Source: Manihot esculenta (lineage: Eukaryota; Streptophyta; Magnoliopsida; Malpighiales; Euphorbiaceae). Taken from it: a stretch of DNA of 64,000 nt. The stretch is from assembly GCF_001659605.2 (NCBI RefSeq), contig NC_035170.2:30174020-30238019 (forward strand). The letters run 5' to 3'. A program made the position numbers and the translations under genes. Shown in pieces: positions 34,701 through 44,560 of the stretch. Below the pieces are notes generated by a model. That model had not been told where the DNA came from, searched no databases, and worked only from the letters and a program-made list of their open reading frames with translations. Each line of letters begins with the position of its first letter. Position 1 is the first letter of the stretch.

Positions 34701-36077
34701 ACCCTCAGCCATCCACAACAAAACCAACTCATTTCTATCAAACTCGTGATCCTTTGGTAAAATTGCACAATAAGCAAAACACTGCTTTAAATGAGGTGGA
34801 AGATGAAGATAGCTCACTCTCAAGGCTGGAAGAACATTGCTCCTGTAGTCTGGTGATCTCCATATCCCACTGCTCAACACTTCCTCCCACACTTTAGGAT
34901 TTGGTTTACCCCTTAAGATGCCTCCAAGAGCTTTTGCTGCCAAAGGTAATCCTCCACATCTTTTGACAATCTCCTCACCCATTTCTTTCAGCTCCAAGTG
35001 CCCGTCAAAACTTGTTGCTCCCAAAGCATGTTGGGCAAACACGCGCATACAATCATCATACGATAGCTGCTTGAGAGGATAAGCTGAAGTAGTACCCATC
35101 ATCAATGAAACCTCCTGACTGCGAGTTGTGATGATAATTCTGCTCTGGTTCGACCCTGCTTCAAAAGGACTCCGAAACAGAGTCCATTGCTCATAGTTGT
35201 CAGTCCAGACGTCGTCCATGACCACCAAAAACTTTTTCTGGAAGAACTTTTGCTTCAATTTTACCTGGAGTGAATCCAAATCTTTATATTCACCACCATC
35301 ACCCAATTGAAGAAGAACTGTTTTGGTGATGGTCAAAACATCAAAATCTTCGCCAACAGAAACCCAGGCTTTCAAATCAAACTCCAACGTGGGATCATTG
35401 TAGACTAGCTGAGCTAGGGTTGTCTTGCCAAGCCCTCCCATCCCAACTATGGGAATCACAGAGACCTCCACATCACTTGTCTGAGCATTCAACAATTTCA
35501 GCATCGCCTTCTTATCTTCCTCCCTACCATAAACCTTCGCTTCATTAACCAAAGAGGTTGAGGGTGGTCTTTCTGTCACATGCCTAACCCTCTTTCTAGA
35601 ATACTCTACTAAACGAAGTTCATCTTTCTGCTTTATGATCTCATCTAATCTAGCACTCATTTCCTCTATTTTGGCAACCATTTCAGCATTGAACTTAATG
35701 GTATTTAGATTTAGATTCACTCCACCACACATAATAGAGAAAAAACTGTGCACCTTATTATTTGGACGAACAGGTTCGTCTTCCAACTTGCGTCGCTGAA
35801 CCTCCGTGGCAAGTTCATCAATGATATCCTCCAGGTCGTAAGCCAAATCTCTGAGATCGCATAACCAGATCCCCACCAATCGATTTGCCGTCTGCTTCTC
35901 CTCTGCATCTTCAAGCACCGCATGAATTCTCTTGAGCATCTTCTCCCACTTCTTGAGTTGAGCCAGGACTTGGCCTTGGCCAACGTATTTCATCAAGTCA
36001 ACGGAACTCAACCTGTCGAGAAGCCCCTGAAAGCAAAAAGCGAGGATAGAGCCTCCAAAAGCAGTCACAATATCCAT
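31776..36077 (-). CDS. NLR-3: intact CC-NB-ARC-LRR disease resistance protein (RPP13-like 1 / I2 group), 1433 aa
   Basis: Start ATG 36075-36077 (MDIVTAFGG), matching the start of NLR-1; the open frame extends to 36140 only through a TTG. Coiled-coil domain 1-165 with DLEDIIDELA (81-90); P-loop GMGGLGKTT (212-220); LVVMDDVW (284-291); IIITTRS (314-320); GLPLA (376-380); CFAYCAILPKD (433-443); MHD (499-501); LRRs from about 560 onward. No frameshift or stop. The end differs from NLR-1: after HIPIVCINNQ the frame runs into a hydrophobic tail of 20 residues. At that point the DNA reads AATCAG/GTAATA, a good splice donor, so the true C terminus may be spliced. NB-ARC is clearly diverged from NLR-1. 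Probably a functional immune receptor. Confidence 0.94.
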   Translation of the reverse strand: MDIVTAFGGSILAFCFQGLLDRLSSVDLMKYVGQGQVLAQLKKWEKMLKRIHAVLEDAEEKQTANRLVGIWLCDLRDLAYDLEDIIDELATEVQRRKLEDEPVRPNNKVHSFFSIMCGGVNLNLNTIKFNAEMVAKIEEMSARLDEIIKQKDELRLVEYSRKRVRHVTERPPSTSLVNEAKVYGREEDKKAMLKLLNAQTSDVEVSVIPIVGMGGLGKTTLAQLVYNDPTLEFDLKAWVSVGEDFDVLTITKTVLLQLGDGGEYKDLDSLQVKLKQKFFQKKFLVVMDDVWTDNYEQWTLFRSPFEAGSNQSRIIITTRSQEVSLMMGTTSAYPLKQLSYDDCMRVFAQHALGATSFDGHLELKEMGEEIVKRCGGLPLAAKALGGILRGKPNPKVWEEVLSSGIWRSPDYRSNVLPALRVSYLHLPPHLKQCFAYCAILPKDHEFDRNELVLLWMAEGFLYDKKEMKDNEDLGHKYFDELLSRSFFQQSNDNKSMYIMHDLIIDLARYVSGETCLHMVDKLESTKSYAKIRHSSFIAQYRNTFQRFQSFYEMKNLRTFLSMYHDNNWRCHLTGKVVHDLVPKLKCLRSLSLTYYAIEELPDSIGGLKHLRYLDLSYTRIKRLPESVDKLFNLQTLKLRGCDILTRLPSGLCNLLNLRHLDIVGTRKLKEMPPHIGNLTGLCLLTKFVIGGSNGRVTELKKLSGLQGQLHIENLGTVVDIQDADLANMKDKHISKLNLEWNQSGTWIGPREFSYDLINSSDEEQVLNSLRPHQSLSSLSIVSFGGRKVPLWLGDPLFTSMVEVKLCYCDQITSLPPLGRLKSLKKLSIKCLDKVKEVGVEFYEDDSCFPCLETLEIISMVQLKLWTWSIDLVEDYVPKFPKLRKLRIVSCRDFVGRLPTFLPSLEELDIFGFEKLVDLPKMLPSLLTFSINGSHGRDQCRGAVLRSVANSPSLTTLKISFLSRLVRLDEAVIKTLRSLKVFEISYCFDLRCLWNDGTNSDYLTSLKHLEIKDCPELVLLVDGEEGFLPGNLEILSIEGCLNLKVLPNGLSNLKSLNSLSISSCRSLVSFPVRGLPHSLVCLRIENCDSLESLPEGMMQDHYYISETSHLEKLYIRGCESLRQNHPNCRFPDSLKTLEIHNCPSQTLNSLYYGLSHLTELRISDCPQLESFPEKELSIPSIVSLTISDCGRLRSLSNHMQNLRCLENLQIEDCYQLELFPEMGLPTPKLVSLTFARCKKLRSLPNQMQNLTCLRFLRVYGCDYIESLTEGCLPPNLSELSIIACDNLKQPMPEWGLHRLNSLTKLSISNTKSNRDMISFPDDDGLLLPGSLTYVKISYFENLRSISRGIQKLTSLKSLHICGEKLQSFPDVGFPATLEELSVYGCPLLQDRCLKDRGDYWPIISHIPIVCINNQVILLFYLQWFIEIYFCCNLF

Positions 36078-36594
36078 GGCGAAGAGTGAGCTGTAAAAGA
36101 ATAAGCTATGAACTCTGAAGATTGAAGAAAGAGTTGGCAATGGTCAGTTGAGAAGGTCCTCCGAATATGGATTGGTGGTCCCTACTCTCTATTTCGACGT
36201 GATTTTGTAGAAGGGAAACAAATTGATTCTCTGTCCATATTATTATATAGTATTAATTTAATTAACTAACTATTTTAAATTGTAAATTATTAACTATTTT
36301 TCTTCCCTCCAGTCATCTAAAACTATATCATTTAATTAAGTTTAAACAGTAAACAATTTAATTATTTTAGTTTAATTTAGATTTAATTAAAAAATTTATT
36401 ATAATAATACTAAATTATTAAAAACTATTATTAATAATTCTAATATTTATCGTCCTTTTACTTGATAACATTTATTAATATTAAAAAATTACTTCTATAT
36501 AATAAATTTAACGGCACTTACAGATTTAATTCAGTAATAAAATATAAATTGTCTGAATTAAAAGAAAAAAGTTTTAGAAGGGTAATTTACGATC
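36078..36594. other. Upstream region of NLR-3
   Basis: 36140-36260 (GAGAAGGTCCTC, TGGTGGTCCCT, GTGATTTTGTAGAA, CTGTCCATATTATTATATAGT) is shared with the region upstream of NLR-4 (44630-44785), so these two copies share one promoter lineage. The rest is AT-rich with no gene. Confidence 0.6.
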
Positions 36595-36830
36595 TATTAA
36601 AATTACAAAATATTTACAACAGTATGCTAATGAAACACACAAATCATTGGAGAAAGCTCCATGCTTGATCATATATGGCTATGCTTGTATCTCATTTCAA
36701 ATAACACTTGAAATGTCCCTTTGATAATATTACCAAAGTGGAAGCGTTATCCTGTTATTATCATCTTCCAAGAATCCCACCCACATCACTCTTAAGCTCA
36801 CTTTCTAACATTTCTATGTAAGGAGACACT
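36595..36830 (-). pseudogene. Orphan NLR 3' tail
   Basis: Matches the tail downstream of NLR-3 (30415-30700) in order, including ATTTACAACAGTATGCT, GGAGAAAGCTCCATGCTTGAT and TATCATCTTCCAAGAATCCCAC. No NLR coding sequence lies directly upstream of it on the minus strand; the nearest is NLR-4, which has its own tail at 38480-38770. It is therefore a remnant of a lost copy or of tail duplication. Confidence 0.6.
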
Positions 36831-37233
36831 AAAATTAGCATTTGAACCTACCGGTAAAGCACCATGTCATTAAGTATCTCCAGAATCATTTTTTGACTTT
36901 TTAACTAAGAAATTATCTGTAAAAAGTAAATAAATGAGGTGCTCGATACCAATAGGTAATCACTCTTAAAAATTAATTGAAATGCATGGGTGAGTTTAGA
37001 ATTTAATTGAATGTTTAAAAATTATTTATCTTGAATGTTAATTTATATTTATTTTTATACTATAAAAAGATAGAGCTAATTGTTCATTATCCATAGAACT
37101 CAAAACTATTGGCAGTGAATAATAAATTTCATATATGTAGGAATTTCATAAATTTTGTATCAACAATAGCTAAGTAACGAAGGTTAGGCTTGTTTGGATC
37201 TCGTAAGCCTTGTTGTATTCGAGTTCTGAATAT
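36831..37233. other. Spacer, no gene seen
   Basis: Moderately AT-rich and without frame, repeat or motif that I can assign. Confidence 0.4.
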
Positions 37234-37645
37234 TAGGGGTGAGCAATCATTCGATTTGGTTTAAAAATGAATTGAATAAATTGAAAATAAAAATTTTGGT
37301 ATTTATAAAAATCGAATCAAATCGATTTTAATTAAAAATAAAATCAAATTGAATCGATCTAATTCGATTCGGTTTGATCGATTTAAATTTTTAATAAATT
37401 TTTTATTTTTTACACTTTATTTTAAAATTTAATTAAAATATTTTAACTTATCTAATCTAAAATAATATATTATTATCATTAATCGATTCGATTTGATTTT
37501 TTTAATTTTCTTTTTTATCAAAACTAAACTAAATCAAAATAATCAAAATTTTTAAAATTAAAAATTAAATTAGATCGAAATAAATAAAAAATTAAACTGA
37601 TTAATTCGATCAATTTTTTCGATTTGAATTAAATATTATTTATAT
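37234..37645. mobile_element. MITE-like element, TAGGGGTGAGCAATCATTCG family
   Basis: Begins TAGGGGTGAGCAATCATTCG and carries TCGATTTGGTTT and GATTCGGTTTGATCG blocks like the element at 45974-46411. The centre is AT-rich and the right side has GATCAATTTTTTCGATTTGAA. The right end is decayed and lacks the expected CACCCCTA, so the end coordinate is approximate. No target duplication is identifiable. Confidence 0.6.
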
Positions 37646-38479
37646 TATTAATAATGACCATGTCACTATGTACGAAACCTAAGCTGTAATCATGTCATCA
37701 ATGACGAGCTAATGAAGTTTAGTCAAAGTTTTTCAACTTATTGGCGAGGTATGAATCATATGAAATAGCAACTCTATCAAAGCTATGCAAAATATTTTTG
37801 AAACAAGTAGATTGTTTATCTCAAATTTGCCAATTATCATTTTTCTCAAAATTAAAAATTGACTTAAAATTTATATGATGGTGTTAATAAATTTTTTTAA
37901 AAATAGAGAAAATTTGTGTAATTCTCTTTTAACGATCAAATAAATTTCATGGACCAATTTTTTTAATATCCCAAGTATCAAAAATTGTGAACATATTTTT
38001 CCATCCATCAAACAAATCAAGCCTAAAAAGGGAATTTGTTGAAAAAAATTTATTGATTTGAGAAAAATAATTTATCCACAAACTATTTTCTCAAAAATAT
38101 TTTGAAATATGTTTTTTCAAAAATTAACTTATTTTTTATCATTTAATTGTAATATATTAAATAATAAATAGTATTTTTAAATTTATACTAAAAAATTAAT
38201 AGTATTAGTAAAATTATCAACCACAAATCCCAGCAACCAGCGTCAGATCAAGAAATCTCCAGGCAAAAGAAACAGAAACTAGAAAAGAACATAAATTCAT
38301 TTTACTGACTTGAATAAAAATCCCAAAATCCAAATTACACTCATTTATTTATTTAAAGCCTTTTTTTCCTTTTTATAGATTAAAAACTCTGTTTATGGTA
38401 AAAGAATCTCTTAATTTAAGAATCAGATTAGATTAAGTTAAGAATCATTTTGAATCAAAATCTTAATTATTATTAAGAA
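37646..38479. other. AT-rich spacer, no gene seen
   Basis: No coding frame or defined repeat. It may include further decayed elements. Confidence 0.4.
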
Positions 38480-39157
38480 AAAAATTAAGAGCATAGATGA
38501 GGATGCATTCTGAGGTTTTGAGGTTAGAAGCTTACAATGAGGATCACAAGAAGAGCTCCTTGCTTGATTTCAAAATGTCTATTAACTGATTCTCTTTTAA
38601 AACAGCTCCCAACGTTTCTTTGATAACATAATGAAAGTAGAAGCATTTTCCTATTTTCATCATCCTCAGTGAATCCCACCAAACTCTGCAGAGTTCTTGA
38701 GCTCACTTTCTACCATTTCACAGCCACAGACATAAATCAATAAAAGAGCTTGGAAGCACAGCTTTCAGTACCTGAAACGAAGCAGCTATATAAGAACAGC
38801 TGAAATTTCCTGATCATAAATAGCAATAACATGGATGGACACAAATTGAATAATAGATAAGTTGATCAGAACAAAATGAGAAAGAAAAAAAAACAGTAAA
38901 ACACCCAATTTGTTCCTCTGCCATTTAACACCATGTTTAAGACAAAATCAAGCGATAGAATTCAATCCAATCGTACTAAAAAATCCATGAATTCACATGT
39001 AATCCAATTAAATATGAGTATTTGAAATAATTGAAAGGTCAACTGAAGTGAAGAAAAAAAAATGCTCACATCTGTATAATGCTGCATTATTTCAAAAAAG
39101 TACTACAGGAATATTAGCTAATTGTTGGAGTGCTGCAAAGTCGTCTTTGATTTCCCA
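38480..39157. other. 3' flank of NLR-4 with conserved tail
   Basis: AGATGAGGATGCATTCTGAGG (38496) and GAGCTCACTTTCTACCATTT (38699) match the tail of NLR-1 (18562-18680). A polypeptide is not supported. This places NLR-4's tail with NLR-1 rather than with NLR-3. Confidence 0.55.
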
Positions 39158-39488
39158 TCACAACCTTAGGGATATAAGAAATGATAGGCCAGTATATCCC
39201 CCTTTATCTTTTAAGCAACGGTCCCGCAGCAGCTGGCAGGTGCCAATATCTAGGCATTCAAGTGTAGCAGGGAGGCCCTCAGCTAGGAAGGACTGCAGTT
39301 TTGGGCACCAACAAATTCTTAATTCTTCAAGAGAGGTGAGCTTTTGGATACCCCTGGATATGGATTTTAGATTCTTCAATCCACCAATAAAGAGGTGGGT
39401 AAGAGAAGCGTCGTCATCTGGAAAGGAAATAATATCTCCAGTTGACTCCACGTTGAAAATTCTCAAACTTCTAAGAGAGGCGAATGTG

Positions 39489-40628
39489 GAGCAATTTCTT
39501 AAATTATGCATAAATTTAAAAGGAATTATTAATTGATACAGAATTTAAAAATATTTTCGAACAAAATGTGAAAGTTTCATTTTAATGGAGTTTGTTTGGT
39601 ATTATGAGTGTGTATATATATTTTGTATATTTTATATAAAAATAAAATTATAAATTAAAATGTTAAATTAAAAAAAAATTATTTTAAATTAAGTAATATT
39701 GTTAATATAATTTTTTATATAATTTTTATAAATTTAAAAATTTTATTAAATAAAATAAAAAAAATTTAAAAATAAACTAATTAGTATTTAAAACTTTTAT
39801 CCCTTCATAATGATATAATTTAAAAAAATATATAATTATATTTTTTATTATTTTATCTGTAAAATAAAATACATAATTATAATAACGGTAATAATTTTTA
39901 AAAAATATAATAAATTAAATTAATAAATTATTTAATTCCTCATTTATTTCTTTTTAAATTTTTATAAATTTATTTTATTTTTATTTTTATATTATAATAT
40001 TATGTAAATTGATTAGTATTAATTTTATTTTATGTTAAAGTTATTTTAAATAATTTTTAATATCTAATACAATGTAATTTTTTTAAATAAATATAACTAA
40101 GAAAATATAATTTAATAATCTTAAAAAAATTTAATAAAATAAATTCTTAAATTATTTAATCTTTATTGTATTTGTTATTTAATTATTATTTATTTTAATT
40201 GTTATATTATAATAGGATATAAATTGATTAGTATTAATTTAATTTTATGTTTAATTTTTTAAAATATTTTTTAATATATATTTAAATTTAATAAATTTAA
40301 AATAAATATATTTATAAAAAAATTTAATAATTTTAAAAAAATATAATAAATTAAATTAATAAAATAATGTAAAATGCATTCACCAATGCACATGCATTAC
40401 CCTCATCGGCACTTTGAGTGCCGAAGAATTTTTTACCCTTTCTTCAACACTTATGAGTTCGCTATCCATAGTGATAATCCATAGTGTAGAATTATTTGTG
40501 GTCGAACTTATTCGGCAGTATGATTTCGAAGAATGTCGAACACATTTCATACAAGATTCAAAAATATTTTCGATTCTATATGAATTGATAATTTCTTTTT
40601 AAATTACCAATGATTTGAAAAATTACTC
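39489..40628. mobile_element. Mutator-like non-autonomous element in NLR-4 (about 1.14 kb)
   Basis: The ends GAGCAATTTCTTAAAT and (reversed) GAGTAATTTTTCAAAT start inverted repeats that can be followed inward for about 90 bp with mismatches (39489-39580 and 40538-40628). NLR-1 and NLR-3 read continuously through the site. Flanks CGAATGTG (39481-39488) and CGAGTCTTT (40629-40637) could be a degenerate 8-9 bp duplication. Long inverted repeats with such a duplication suggest Mutator. The interior is A/T-rich with no transposase; a 62-codon frame at 40414-40602 has no domain. Confidence 0.75.
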
Positions 40629-42937
40629 CGAGTCTTTGGAGTCCCACTCTGGCATTGGCTGTTTCAGATTCAAGCACTCCCAAATACGAAGGGCAGTCAG
40701 GTTTGGGGGTAAACAACCTTCTCCTAAGGATTCTATACCTTCACAATTTGATATATATATGGATTGAAGGGAAGTAAGCTTTTGCATCTGATTGGGTAGA
40801 GACCTCAAATTTTTGCACCAGGAAATTTCAAATGACACAAGCTTGGGGTTGGGCAATCCAATCTCTGGGAACAACTCTAATCGAGGACAGCCAAATATTT
40901 CTAACTTTTGGAGACTCTGGAAGTTTTGCATATGATTGGATAGAGACCTCAATCCTTCACAGTCAGCGATTGTTAAAAAGATAAGAGAAGGGAGAGGCAA
41001 TTCCTTCCCTGGAAACGACTCTAATTGAGGATACTTTTTTATGTGTAATTCTGTAAGATGAGAAAGCCCATAGTAGAGCGAGTTTAAAAATTGTGGCGTC
41101 CAGTTGTGAATTCGAAGAGTCTTAAGGGAATCTGGAACCTTGCCATTTGAAGTGCACCTGAGGGATTCACATCCACAGATATCCAATTTCTCGAGATGAG
41201 ACGTCTCATTACTGGGAGACACAATTCCCTCCGGCAGAGACTCCAAAGATTCACACCTCGTAATACGAAAACGTATCAAGTTGTGTGGCAAACCCCCTGC
41301 TGGGAAGGAGACTAAACTTCTACATCGGTTTATTGTCAAATCTTTGAGAGATTTAAGGTCTTTCAGTCCAAAACTTCGAGATTGCAAGGCAAGACCCCTT
41401 CCTCTCCATCTACCAGTCACACAAGCTTATAGCACTCCTTGATTTCCAAACGCTTTAGGCTAGTAAGAGAAGTGGCATTAGTCACACTCCTGAGAATTGC
41501 CTCTTGACATTGTGCAAAATGAAGTCTTGTAACTGATGGGAGCACTTTTGGTAATTCAACCAAATGCGGGCAATAAGCGATAACAAGATTTTCCAGGGAA
41601 GGAAGGAAGTTGGGCAGTTCTCCAACCAACTTGGGACAATTATATAGTTGAAGATCATGCAGCTTAGGAAATTTTGGCACAGAATCTTCACCCAGACCAT
41701 TAGACCAAGCCCACTGCTCCCACTCACGCACATTTCTAATTTCTAGTTCTTCCAAACAAGAAAAACATGAATCATCCTCATAAAACTCAACACCCACTTC
41801 TTTCAGTCCTCTCATATCTCCTACGCTCAACTTTTTTAATGACTTTAATCGTCCGAGCGGTGGCAATGATGTCATTTGGCGACAGTTCCGTAGCTCCACC
41901 TGCACCATGCCAGAGAATGAAGGCTCACCTAGCCATGATGGGAATTTCCTACCACCAAATGATGTAATTGATAAGCTTGACAGACTTTAATGTGGCTGAA
42001 TTGAGTCGAGAACTTGTTCTTCATGACTTGAGTTTCTCAAATCATCAAAATGTTCATCAGCTTCAGCCCATTCCAAGTGCAACTCAGTGATACCAGGCTT
42101 ATCCTTCAAACTGACAAAGCCCGCATCTCGAATATCTGACACTTCCACATTCTCTAAACTTGTGATATGAAGCTGCCCACGCAGATTACAAAGTTTCTTC
42201 AACTCAGTGACCCGTCCATTGCTTTTCCCCACAATAAATTTGGTCAACACGCAGAGACTAGTCAAATTACCAATATGTGGTGGCATCTCTTTCAATTTCC
42301 ATGTGCCAATAATATCTAGATGCTGCAAGTTGAGTAAATTGCATATGCCTTTAGGTAACTCAATAAGCTTATAACAATTACACAACTTTAATGTCTGTAA
42401 GTTTAAGAGTTTATCCACTGATTCAGGCAATCTTCTGATTGGAGTATGAGGTAAGTCAAGGTAGCGTAAGTGCTTTAAGTCACCAATAGAATCCGGCAAC
42501 TCAATCTCATAACGAGCTAGAGATAGTGACCTTAAGCATTTTAATTTTGGCACCAACTCATGCACCACCTTACTAGTTATGTAGCATCCAACCCAATCCT
42601 TCCGCATGGATAAAAATGTCCACAAATTCTTCATTCCATAGAAGCTTTGAAATCTTTGAGCAGTGTCTTTAAAATGAGGAATAAATGATGAATGTCGAAT
42701 CTTTGCATATGATTTTGTATTCTCCAACTTATCAACCATATGTAAACATATTTCTCTGCTAACAAAGCAAGCTAAATCAATAATAAGGTCATGCATTAAA
42801 TATTTTGATTTATCATCAACCGATTGTTGAAAAAACGATCTCGATAATAAATCATCAAAATATTTATGACTCAAACCTTCACTATCCTTCATTTTCTTCC
42901 GGTCATACAAGAACCCCTCAGCCATCCACAGCAAAAC

Positions 42938-43211
42938 GGTTAAACTTGAACTAGGCCTAACTCACCCCAAAAGCTAGCTCTAGGAGGAGGAGTGCCTATG
43001 ACCCATATAAAGGCCTCACGCCCAGAATTTTTACTGGTGCGTGGCACATTTATGGAACACCCAACATCGTATGGGGAGGCTTGATACCATGTTAAATTTG
43101 GACTAGACCTAACTTATCCCAAAAGTTAGCTCCTTTAGGAGGAGGAGTGCCTATGAGCCATATAAGGGGCACATTACCCCTTTCCACATCAGACTGATGT
43201 GGGATTCAACA
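42938..43211. mobile_element. Small TRIM-like element in NLR-4 (274 bp)
   Basis: Sits inside NB-ARC coding sequence and is flanked by the 5-bp repeat AAAAC (42933-42937 and 43212-43216); NLR-1 has one copy and no insert. It holds two direct repeats (from GGTTAAACTTGAAC, 42938, and from TGTTAAATTTGGAC, 43090), each with CCCAAAAG.TAGCTC, GGAGGAGGAGTGCCTATGA and CATATAA. It ends GATTCAACA. TG..CA ends with a 5-bp duplication fit a terminal-repeat retrotransposon in miniature, but no primer site is confirmed. Confidence 0.65.
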
Positions 43212-44560
43212 AAAACCAATTCATTCCTATCAAACTCACGATCCTTTGGTAGGATTGCGCAATAAGAGAAACATCGCTTCAAATGAGGTGGAAGATGAAG
43301 ATAACTCAATCTTAAGGCCGGGAGGATATTGCTCTTGTTGTCTGGTAATTCCCATATCTCACTCCTCAACACTTCCTTCCACAAATCAGGATTCGGTTTA
43401 CCCCTTAAGATGCCTCCAAGAGCTTTTGCTGCCAAAGGTAATCCTCCACATCTTTTGACAATCTCCTCACCCATTTCTTTTAGCTCCAAGTGGTCGTCAA
43501 AATTATTTGCTCCCAGAGCATGCTGCGCAAACAAAGACATGCATTCATTCTGTGACAGCTTCTTAAGAGCATATGCTAGAGTGGTACCAATCATTAATGA
43601 AACATCTTGACTTCGAGTTGTGACAATAACTCTGCTTTGAGGAGCCCCTGCTTCGAAAGGACCCCAAAACAGAGTCCATTCCTCATAGTTCTGGGTCCAG
43701 ACATCATCTAGGACAACTAAAAACTTCTTCCCAGACAACTTTTGCTTCAATTTTACCTGAAGCAGGTTCAAATCTTTATCATCACCGCCATCACCCAGTT
43801 GAAGAAGAAATATTTTTGTGACCCTGGAAACATCAAAATCTTCACCAACAGACACCCAGGCTTTTAAATCAAACTCCAACATGGGATCATTGTAGACTAG
43901 TTGAGCTAGAGTTGTCTTGCCAAGGCCTCCCATCCCAACTGTGGAAATCACAGACACCTGGGCATCACTTGTCTCAGCATTCAACAATTTCAGCATCTTC
44001 TTATCTTCCTCCCTGCCATAAACCTTTGCTTCATTAACCAAAGAGGTTGAGGGTGGTCTTTCTGTCACACGGCTGATCCTCCTTCCAATAGACTCTGCTA
44101 AACGGAGTTCATCTTTCTTTCTGCTTTATGATCTCATCTAATCTAGCACTAGTTTCCTCTATTTTTCCAACCATCTCAGCATTGAACTTAACAGCATATT
44201 CACTCCACCACACATAACAGAGAAAAACTTGTGCACCTTATTAGTTGGAGGAACAGGTTCGTCTTCCAACTTGCGTCGCTGAACCTCCGTGGCAAGTTCA
44301 TCAATGACATCCTCCAGGTCGTAAGCCAAGTCTCTGAGATCGCATAACCAGATCTCCACCAATCGATTTGCCGTCTGCTTCTCCTCTGCATCTTCAATCA
44401 CCAAATGAATTCTCCTGAGCATCTTCTCCCACTTCTTGAGTTGAGCCAGGACTTGGCCTTGGCCAACGTATTTCATCAAGTCAACGGAACTCAACCTGTC
44501 AAGAAGCCCCTGAAAGCAAAGAGAGAGGATAGAGCCTCCAACAGCAGTCACAATAACCAT

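Larger units (their letters stand above)
39158..44560 (-). pseudogene. NLR-4: full-length CC-NB-ARC-LRR pseudogene broken by insertions, frameshifts and stops
   Basis: Order on the minus strand: CC domain 44159-44560 (start ATG 44558-44560, MVIVTAVGG); frameshift and a 4-bp TTTC duplication in the CC/NB linker (44110-44200); NB-ARC 43217-44068 with GMGGLGKTT, LVVLDDVW and GLPLA; a 274-bp element at 42938-43211; end of NB-ARC, MHD and LRRs 41987-42937; TAA at 41987 where NLR-3 has CAA; LRRs 41417-41986, then a TGA; a deletion of about 36-40 bp near 41380 shifting frame; LRRs 40638-41370; a 1.14-kb element at 39489-40628; final LRRs 39158-39488, frameshifted at the end. The CC part resembles NLR-3, the rest resembles NLR-1. 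It cannot encode a full receptor. Confidence 0.93.

Noticed and set aside
40414..40602. 62-codon open frame within the Mutator-like element
   Set aside because: No transposase motif, overlaps the inverted repeat, and no other evidence of coding.
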